From Alphaproteobacteria bacterium UBA4588 (GTDB lineage Bacteria; Pseudomonadota; Alphaproteobacteria; Puniceispirillales; Puniceispirillaceae): DNA of 5,187 nt. Shown in pieces: positions 1 through 5,187 of this stretch. Within the stretch, counting starts at the first letter, position 1; each line of letters starts with the position of its first letter. The position numbers and the translations under genes are program-made. The notes under the pieces are model-generated. The model worked only from the letters and a program-made list of their open reading frames with translations. It ran no database searches and was not told where the DNA came from. Location of the stretch: assembly GCA_002387605.1 (NCBI GenBank), contig DGJU01000040.1, positions 1-5,187 on the forward strand, in the 5' to 3' direction.

Positions 1-26
1 GCAGGGGCCGCATCATAATAGAGGTT

Positions 27-31
27 AGGAG
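27..31 (+). promoter_or_regulatory. Shine-Dalgarno site of the RND adaptor gene
   Basis: AGGAG lies 9 bases before the ATG at 41. It supports that start over the second in-frame ATG at 59 (Met7), which would be 27 bases from this site. Starting at 41 also keeps the basic residues Lys2, Arg3, Lys10 and Lys11 in front of the membrane anchor. Confidence 0.7.
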
Positions 32-40
32 ACTAGGGCA

Positions 41-1210
41 ATGAAGCGTCAGGTGACGATGCTGTTGAAAAAAGGACTGCCGGCGCTCTTTGTTCTGGGC
101 GGGTTTTTCATGATTTATACCTGGCTGCAATCAACCAAGCCAGACGTGGTAGCGCGCTCCCCTAGTGAACAAACCTGGACGATTACTGTTATCGAAGCAA
201 AGATGGGTATTGCCCGTCCTGCAGAACGAGCCTTTGGAACGGTGGTTGCTGCGCGTGATGCCGAGCTGCGCTTTGGCGTTGCGGGCGAGGTTGGTTTTGT
301 ATCGGATAACTTGCAAAACGGGGTTGATGTGCAGGCAGGAGACGTTCTGGCAAAGCTGGATTTAGAGCGCCTGACCCTGGCATTAAATGATGTCCGGGTG
401 CAGATGGATGCAGAAAAACGTCAAGGCGATGCTCTTACGCGCCAAGTTGAACTGAGAACAAGGGCTGTTGAACGGCTCACCAAAATGCTGTCACGCAATG
501 TTGCAACAGAAGCAAAGGCAGATGAGGCTGAGCTTGCCCTTTCTGTTGCCGGCAACCAGCTTGTCCAATCTCGTGCCAAGCTAAAGCAGCTCAAAGTAGC
601 TGAAAAGAACCGGCTGAAAGATTTAGAAGACGCAACACTCATAGCACCATTTGATGGCACATTGTCAGCTGTTAGCCTTGCCCTTGGCAATCGGGTAAGC
701 AATGCAAATAAAATCGCCACATTAACTGATTTAAGCAGGCTGGAAGTGCCGTTTGTGGTTGCCGCTGATATATATGCGAATGCCCCAAGCCTTATTGGCC
801 AGACGATTAGCTTGTCATGGCAATCTGGCGGCAAGGTTGTTGCGACCGCACAAGCTGTTCTGACGCGGTCTGAAATTATTGTTGATAAAACAGATGGCGG
901 CGGGCGGCTTTATGCTGAATTACCAGCTGATGCTGCGCGAACATTGCCGCCGGGCGCCTTTGTCCAAATTGATTTTATTGGACGCGAATTTGTCGATGCA
1001 TTTGAATTGCCCGAAGAAGCACTGGTCGGACAGGATAAAGTATATGTTGTTGAAGAGGGGCGCGCACGCGAAAGACTGATTACGGTTCTGCAACGCGCGC
1101 CAGGCCGGATTTGGGTCTCTGGCGCGTTGATGACAGGTGATAAAGTCATTGCGACCAGATTGCCGGGGATAGGCGACGGACTAAAAGTCAGAATAGCAGA
1201 CACGAAATAG
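41..1210 (+). CDS. RND efflux pump periplasmic adaptor (HlyD/AcrA-type membrane fusion protein)
   Basis: This 389-residue protein is the periplasmic adaptor that should link the inner-membrane RND permease encoded just downstream to an outer-membrane channel. Seen in the sequence: a basic N-terminus and one hydrophobic segment at about residues 12-29, with no cysteine lipobox, so it is probably anchored by a helix rather than a lipid. The first half of a lipoyl-like domain is at about 66-108 (VAGEVGFV, then GVDVQAGDVLAKLD). A long charged helical hairpin, likely coiled coil, spans about 109-195. The second lipoyl half is at about 196-222 (DATLIAPFDGTLS, GNRVS). A beta-barrel covers about 231-312 (LTDLSRLEVPF to LPPGAFVQIDF) and a membrane-proximal domain about 318-386. 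The length fits the family. The permease start is 82 bases downstream on the same strand, which supports a pump operon. Substrate is unknown. The family call is firm, but a specific gene name is not justified. Confidence 0.93.
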   Translation: MKRQVTMLLKKGLPALFVLGGFFMIYTWLQSTKPDVVARSPSEQTWTITVIEAKMGIARPAERAFGTVVAARDAELRFGVAGEVGFVSDNLQNGVDVQAGDVLAKLDLERLTLALNDVRVQMDAEKRQGDALTRQVELRTRAVERLTKMLSRNVATEAKADEAELALSVAGNQLVQSRAKLKQLKVAEKNRLKDLEDATLIAPFDGTLSAVSLALGNRVSNANKIATLTDLSRLEVPFVVAADIYANAPSLIGQTISLSWQSGGKVVATAQAVLTRSEIIVDKTDGGGRLYAELPADAARTLPPGAFVQIDFIGREFVDAFELPEEALVGQDKVYVVEEGRARERLITVLQRAPGRIWVSGALMTGDKVIATRLPGIGDGLKVRIADTK

Positions 1211-1277
1211 CGTAAGCAGGGCAGCACGCCTTTTCTAACACACTCATCAAACGGCACCCATTAGGATTGAGAAAAAA

Positions 1278-1282
1278 AGGAG
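1278..1282 (+). promoter_or_regulatory. Shine-Dalgarno site of the RND permease gene
   Basis: AGGAG at the end of an A-rich run lies 10 bases before the ATG at 1293. It favours this start over the in-frame ATG at 1305 (Met5), which would be 22 bases away. The rest of the 82-base gap before the gene shows no clear hairpin followed by a T-run and no recognisable promoter, which fits translation from a shared mRNA. Confidence 0.7.
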
Positions 1283-1292
1283 CAAAGACGCG

Positions 1293-4200
1293 ATGTTTTC
1301 CGCAATGATTGAATTCTTTGCTCGCCACCGTACGGCGGCAAACTTGATTATGATACTGATGCTGGCCGTTGGCGTGGCCTCCACCATGCGACTGAACAAG
1401 CAGTTCTTTCCGGATGTTGATGTCGAAATCATTGGTGTTCAGGTTGCCTGGTCAGGCGCGACGGCTGAAGATGTTGATAATAATATTATTCAGCCGCTTG
1501 AGCCGGAACTGCGCACGATAGCCAATGTAAAAAAAGTGAATTCCATGTCCTATGAAGGGCTAGGGGTTGCACAGATAGAGTTTGAATTTGGCTCAGACAT
1601 GCAAAAAGCCCTTGCTGATGTTGAAGCAGCTGTTGGGCAGGTTGCTTTCCCGACTGAGGCTGAAGCGCCTAAAATCATAAAAGGTGAATTCTACGATACG
1701 ATTTCAAAAATTGTCTTACATGGGCCCTATCCGCTTGAATCACTTGGCTATCATGCCAAGGTTATCAAAGAAGATTTGTTGCAGCGCGGCGTTGATAAAG
1801 CGTCTATCTTTGGCCTGCCTGAGTTTGAAATTCTGATTGAGATAAAGGAATCTGAATTGGCCCGTCTCGGGTTAACCTTGAACGATATTTCGCGTGTCGT
1901 TGCGGGCAGTTCTATTGATGTTCCTGCTGGACGGTTTGCTGATGGCGCGCTTCGGGTCCGCTCACTGGGGCTTCGAAAAACAGCACCCGAATATGAAGAT
2001 ATCAAAATTTTGGTTCGGGCCGATGGCAGCGCTGTCACACTAGGTGATGTTGCAACCATCAAAGATACATTCAGCACGCCTGCAGACCTTTATGAGCATG
2101 ATGGCAATCCAGCGATTGTTATTCTTGTTCAGCGCGGCAAAACCAGTGACTCTCTTAAAACAAATGCAATTGTTCAAAATTACATTACGGAAAAGCGCGC
2201 TACCCTGTCTGATGGGCTGATGCTTGACCAGTTTGATGTCCGCGCTGACCTGATTTCACAACGTATTATGCTGATGGTTCAGAACGGTCTTGGCGGCCTT
2301 GTTCTGGTGATGCTGGTACTATTTGCCTTTTTGCCATTCCGCGTTGCCTTCTGGGTTGCAACTGGTATTCCTGTTGCGTTTCTGGCGACGTTCGGTGTGA
2401 TGTTTGCAACTGGGCAGTCGATCAATATGATTTCGCTGTTTGGCCTTATCATGGCGCTGGGTATTGTGGTTGATGATGCCATTGTGATTGGTGAACATGC
2501 TGAATATCTGCGCAAAAAGCGGAATATTCCGATAGAATCTGCTGCCATCCTCGCAGCGAAGCGGATGGGGCCACCGGTTATTTCAGCGATGCTGACAACT
2601 GTTGCTGCCTTCCTGCCGCTCTTTATGATTAAGGGCATTATCGGGGTGATTATCGGCGCTATTCCAGCGGTAGTCTGTGCCGTTCTTCTGGCAAGTCTGA
2701 TTGAATGTTTCTTTATTCTGCCTGCCCATCTTGGTCATTATGGGGGGCGCGAAGATCAAAAACCCTCATGGTTCAGGCAGCGCTTTGATAATGGGTTTGA
2801 CTATCTAAGGGATGTCATTTTTGGTGTTCTTGTGACAAAGGCGTTTCAGTTCCGCTATGTGACATTCGCCTTTGCAGTAGGTCTGCTTTTGTCGGCCGTT
2901 GGGATGATGACGAGTGGACGTGTTAACTTTGTATTTTTCTCCTCCCCCGAAGCCGACCGGATTTATGCGAATGTTGTGATGGCCTCAGGCTCAACCCGAA
3001 GCCAGACCGAAGTGATGCTGACCGAAATAGAACGGGCGCTTGTTTCTGTTGAAGACGAGTTATCCGATAGCAAAAATGACCTTGTCGTTTTCTCACTTGG
3101 TGTCATCGGAACAAATATCCGCGGCGATGATGGTGAACTGGCCGTTGGGGCAAATGATTTACGCGCAGGGATGGTCATTGAACTGAAAACAGCTGACCAG
3201 CGCAGTGTTCGCGCTGATGAATTTGTGACTGCATTACGGACAGCTATTATCCCGATGCCGGGGCTGGAGCGTTTGATTGTGCGTGCCCCGCAAGGAGGGC
3301 CGCCGGGACGTGAGCTTGATATCCGCTTGATGGGAGATGATTTAGACCAGCTTAAAATAGCGGCTCTGGATGTTATCCAGCTAACAGAAGCCGTTGCTGG
3401 TACATCTGATGTTGAAGAGAATCTGAATTATGGCGTGGAAGAAAGAATTGTTCGTCTCTCGCCGCTTGGCCGCTCACTAGGCTTTACGGTTGAAACCATT
3501 GGCGCTCAGGTGCGGGCTGCACTTGATGGGGCGGTGGTGCGCCGTTTCCCTCGCGGTGATGAGGTTGTGACTGTTCGTATTGCCTTGCCAAAAGATGAGG
3601 TTGCAACAGATAATTTGGCAAATTTACGGCTGATTACCCCGCAAGGCACCTATGTTAATCTGGGCGATGTGGCCTCAATTGAAAACAGGCTCGGCTTTTC
3701 GGTTGTCCGGCGTAAGGATGGCTTTAGGGAAGTTGCTATTCAGGGCGATCTGGATGATAAGGTTCTGAATACATCGCAGGCCGTTGAAGCGCTTGTCGAG
3801 GGTGATTTTGGACAATATGTGAAGGATAATAATCTGCGCTACCGGTTTGATGGGCGCGATCAGGAACAAAATGAAGCTTTTGCTGATATTGGGACTGGCG
3901 GACAGCTTGCCCTGTTGAGTATCTATGCCATTCTGGCATGGGTTTTTGCGAGCTGGACACGTCCTTTTGCTGTTATGATCATGATCCCGTTTGGCCTTAT
4001 CGGGGCTGTGTTGGGGCATTATGTGATGGGGCTTAACCTCAATATTCTATCATTTTTTGCGCTGATTGCACTATCCGGAATTGTGGTGAATAATTCGATT
4101 ATTCTGGTGTCGACGATTGAGCGGCGGCTGGAAGAATCGGGGGGTGACTTCGAACGTTCGGTCATTCAAGGAACCGTAGATAGATTGCGGCCTGTCCTGC

Positions 4201-4436
4201 TGACATCGATGACGACGATTGGCGGATTATCAACCTTGATGTTTGAAACATCCTTGCAAGCGCAGTTTCTTATTCCGATGGCAACAACGATTGTCTTTGG
4301 GCTTGCGGTAACAACAGGTCTTGTGCTGTTTTTAGTGCCGGCAACACTTGGTATCGGACGCGATTTGGACGTTCTTGTCTCACGGCTATGGCATCTTATC
4401 CGCTCAGGGGTTAGATCTTATTTTTCTGGCGCCTAA
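1293..4436 (+). CDS. RND-family efflux transporter permease (AcrB-like, 12 membrane helices)
   Basis: This 1047-residue protein is the inner-membrane pump subunit, expected to act as a trimer exchanging protons for exported substrate. Length and layout match the AcrB superfamily. Helix 1 is at about residues 13-32, followed by a large periplasmic porter/docking loop to about 330. Helices 2-6 lie at about 333-477 and helix 7 at about 521-540. A second periplasmic loop runs to about 868, and helices 8-12 span about 869-1018. The two halves show the family's internal duplication: VTLGDVATI (248-256) mirrors VNLGDVASI (788-796). Helix 4 carries the proton-relay pair Asp394-Asp395 in GIVVDDAIVIGE. 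In helix 10 the position equivalent to AcrB Lys940 is Asn933 (GIVVNNSIILV). In helix 11 Arg964 and Thr971 match AcrB Arg971 and Thr978 by my hand alignment. The adaptor precedes it; no outer-membrane channel gene is in view. Drug, lipid or other export is possible, and the substrate cannot be deduced. Confidence 0.95.
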   Translation: MFSAMIEFFARHRTAANLIMILMLAVGVASTMRLNKQFFPDVDVEIIGVQVAWSGATAEDVDNNIIQPLEPELRTIANVKKVNSMSYEGLGVAQIEFEFGSDMQKALADVEAAVGQVAFPTEAEAPKIIKGEFYDTISKIVLHGPYPLESLGYHAKVIKEDLLQRGVDKASIFGLPEFEILIEIKESELARLGLTLNDISRVVAGSSIDVPAGRFADGALRVRSLGLRKTAPEYEDIKILVRADGSAVTLGDVATIKDTFSTPADLYEHDGNPAIVILVQRGKTSDSLKTNAIVQNYITEKRATLSDGLMLDQFDVRADLISQRIMLMVQNGLGGLVLVMLVLFAFLPFRVAFWVATGIPVAFLATFGVMFATGQSINMISLFGLIMALGIVVDDAIVIGEHAEYLRKKRNIPIESAAILAAKRMGPPVISAMLTTVAAFLPLFMIKGIIGVIIGAIPAVVCAVLLASLIECFFILPAHLGHYGGREDQKPSWFRQRFDNGFDYLRDVIFGVLVTKAFQFRYVTFAFAVGLLLSAVGMMTSGRVNFVFFSSPEADRIYANVVMASGSTRSQTEVMLTEIERALVSVEDELSDSKNDLVVFSLGVIGTNIRGDDGELAVGANDLRAGMVIELKTADQRSVRADEFVTALRTAIIPMPGLERLIVRAPQGGPPGRELDIRLMGDDLDQLKIAALDVIQLTEAVAGTSDVEENLNYGVEERIVRLSPLGRSLGFTVETIGAQVRAALDGAVVRRFPRGDEVVTVRIALPKDEVATDNLANLRLITPQGTYVNLGDVASIENRLGFSVVRRKDGFREVAIQGDLDDKVLNTSQAVEALVEGDFGQYVKDNNLRYRFDGRDQEQNEAFADIGTGGQLALLSIYAILAWVFASWTRPFAVMIMIPFGLIGAVLGHYVMGLNLNILSFFALIALSGIVVNNSIILVSTIERRLEESGGDFERSVIQGTVDRLRPVLLTSMTTIGGLSTLMFETSLQAQFLIPMATTIVFGLAVTTGLVLFLVPATLGIGRDLDVLVSRLWHLIRSGVRSYFSGA

Positions 4437-4446
4437 AACATGTTGC

Positions 4447-4450
4447 GGAG
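4447..4450 (+). promoter_or_regulatory. Shine-Dalgarno site of rlmE
   Basis: GGAG lies 9 bases before the ATG at 4460, inside the 23-base gap after the permease stop codon. No in-frame ATG or GTG occurs between that stop and 4460, so this site fixes the rlmE start. Confidence 0.7.
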
Positions 4451-4459
4451 AACATCAGT

Positions 4460-5187
4460 ATGACTGGACAAAAAACACCGGGTGGCGGCGCAAAAAAGGG
4501 TAGCTCCGGCCGGTCCTATAAATCCAAGACAGGTCTGACCCGTCAACCACGTAAAATGCGCGGCCTCAAGCCTTCATCACAGCGCTGGCTTACCCGCCAG
4601 CTTAATGACCCGTTCGTTGCGGAAACCCAGTCACGCGGCCTTCGCTCGCGCGCGGCAATCAAGCTGGAGCAGATGGATGACAAGCATCAGTTCTTAAAAC
4701 CTCATATGCGGGTTATTGATTTGGGATGTGCGCCGGGAGGCTGGCTTCAGGTTGTCTCGAAGCGGTGCCGGCTTGATGCTGGTCTTGGCGCGCTTGTGGG
4801 TATTGATCTGCTGGAAACAGAGCCGCTTGGCGGCGCGACGATTATTCTGGGTGATATTACTGAGCCGGAGATGCTAACAGCTGTTCATAGCGCTATTGGC
4901 GGCCGTGCAGATGCTGTGCTGTCTGATATGGCAGCATCGACAACAGGCCATCGGAGCACCGACCATCTTCGAACGATGGCTTTGTTGGAGCTGGCAATTG
5001 ATTTTACAACCGAAGTGCTTGAACCGGGCGGTATCTTCCTTGCCAAGGCATTCCGCGGCGGTGCTGATAATGACATTATGCAATTGCTCAACAAGCAGTT
5101 TGACAAAGTACGCTATCTTAAGCCAGCAGCGAGCCGCGCTGAATCAGTCGAAACCTATCTTCTGGCAACAGGGTTTCGTGGTGCGCT
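4460..5187 (+). CDS. rlmE: 23S rRNA (uridine-2'-O)-methyltransferase RlmE (FtsJ/RrmJ), 3' end cut by window
   Basis: The 242 visible codons have no stop and encode an FtsJ-family, SAM-dependent enzyme. In E. coli RlmE methylates the 2'-O of U2552 in the A-loop of 23S rRNA, late in 50S assembly. The first 35 or so residues are rich in Lys, Arg, Gly and Ser and probably disordered; the N-terminus is about 30 residues longer than E. coli RlmE. SAM-binding motif I is VIDLGCAPGGW (85-95), and Asp116 (GIDLL) fits the next SAM contact. The catalytic tetrad Lys-Asp-Lys-Glu is complete: Lys68 (SRAAIKL), Asp156 (LSDMA), Lys196 (LAKAF) and Glu231 (SVETY). The last three intervals (Asp to Lys 40, Lys to Glu 35) equal those in E. 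coli (Lys38, Asp124, Lys164, Glu199). E. coli RlmE ends about 10 residues after its Glu, so little is probably missing here. The gene starts 23 bases after the permease stop on the same strand, suggesting co-transcription. The residue before Lys68 is Ile where an aromatic is usual. Confidence 0.95.
   Translation, partial: MTGQKTPGGGAKKGSSGRSYKSKTGLTRQPRKMRGLKPSSQRWLTRQLNDPFVAETQSRGLRSRAAIKLEQMDDKHQFLKPHMRVIDLGCAPGGWLQVVSKRCRLDAGLGALVGIDLLETEPLGGATIILGDITEPEMLTAVHSAIGGRADAVLSDMAASTTGHRSTDHLRTMALLELAIDFTTEVLEPGGIFLAKAFRGGADNDIMQLLNKQFDKVRYLKPAASRAESVETYLLATGFRGA

Noticed and set aside
1..40. Possible 3' end of an upstream gene
   Set aside because: All three forward frames reach a stop by base 44, and the few codons available carry no recognisable C-terminus, so no gene can be supported.
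421..834. Open frame of 137 codons on the minus strand inside the adaptor gene
   Set aside because: It lies wholly antisense to a well-supported adaptor domain region, its translation is Ser/Ala-rich without recognisable domains, and it has no supporting context.
1211..1292. Possible terminator or internal promoter between adaptor and permease
   Set aside because: I found no convincing stem-loop with a T-run and no clear -35/-10 pair; the gap has only the permease ribosome-binding site at its end.
2279..2638. Open frame of 119 codons on the minus strand inside the permease gene
   Set aside because: It is antisense to conserved helices 2-5 including the Asp-Asp motif, and its composition is what an antisense reading of hydrophobic codons gives.
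2034..3680. Similar segments in the two halves of the permease (VTLGDVATI and VNLGDVASI)
   Set aside because: This is the ancient internal duplication found in all RND permeases, not a recent repeat.
3675..4019. Two overlapping minus-strand open frames inside the permease gene
   Set aside because: Both are antisense to the second periplasmic loop and helices 8-9; neither shows a protein family signature.
4874..5106. Two overlapping minus-strand open frames inside rlmE
   Set aside because: They are antisense to the catalytic Asp and Lys regions of rlmE, short, and mutually overlapping.

Overview
The window holds three genes on the + strand in one probable transcription unit. First is a periplasmic adaptor (membrane fusion protein) of an RND efflux pump, then the matching 12-helix RND inner-membrane permease. 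Last is a nearly complete gene for RlmE/FtsJ, the 23S rRNA 2'-O-ribose methyltransferase, which runs off the right edge. The coding content indicates a Gram-negative bacterium, since tripartite RND pumps span two membranes. The RlmE N-terminal extension, with its SSQRWL/RQLNDP block and the TTGHRSTDHLRTM stretch after the catalytic Asp, resembles alphaproteobacterial RlmE proteins. I infer an alphaproteobacterium, perhaps a marine lineage, but cannot place it further from sequence alone.

Layout: bases 1-40 are a short leader with a Shine-Dalgarno site and no readable upstream gene. The adaptor gene occupies 41-1210. An 82-base gap (1211-1292) carries the permease Shine-Dalgarno and no hairpin or promoter I can recognise. 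The permease gene is 1293-4436. A 23-base gap with a ribosome-binding site leads into rlmE from 4460 to past 5187. No stretch over 300 bases lacks a gene, and I see no RNA genes, mobile elements, CRISPR arrays or convincing terminators.

Function: adaptor and permease should assemble with a TolC-type outer-membrane channel encoded elsewhere, to export small molecules driven by the proton gradient. The substrate cannot be read from sequence. RlmE is a housekeeping enzyme that methylates the ribosomal A-loop; its position behind the pump is probably shared transcription rather than shared function.

This is mostly an ordinary region. The points most worth a second look are the Lys-to-Asn replacement at the proton-relay position in helix 10 of the permease, the tight pump-rlmE linkage, and an aromatic-to-Ile change next to the catalytic Lys of RlmE.
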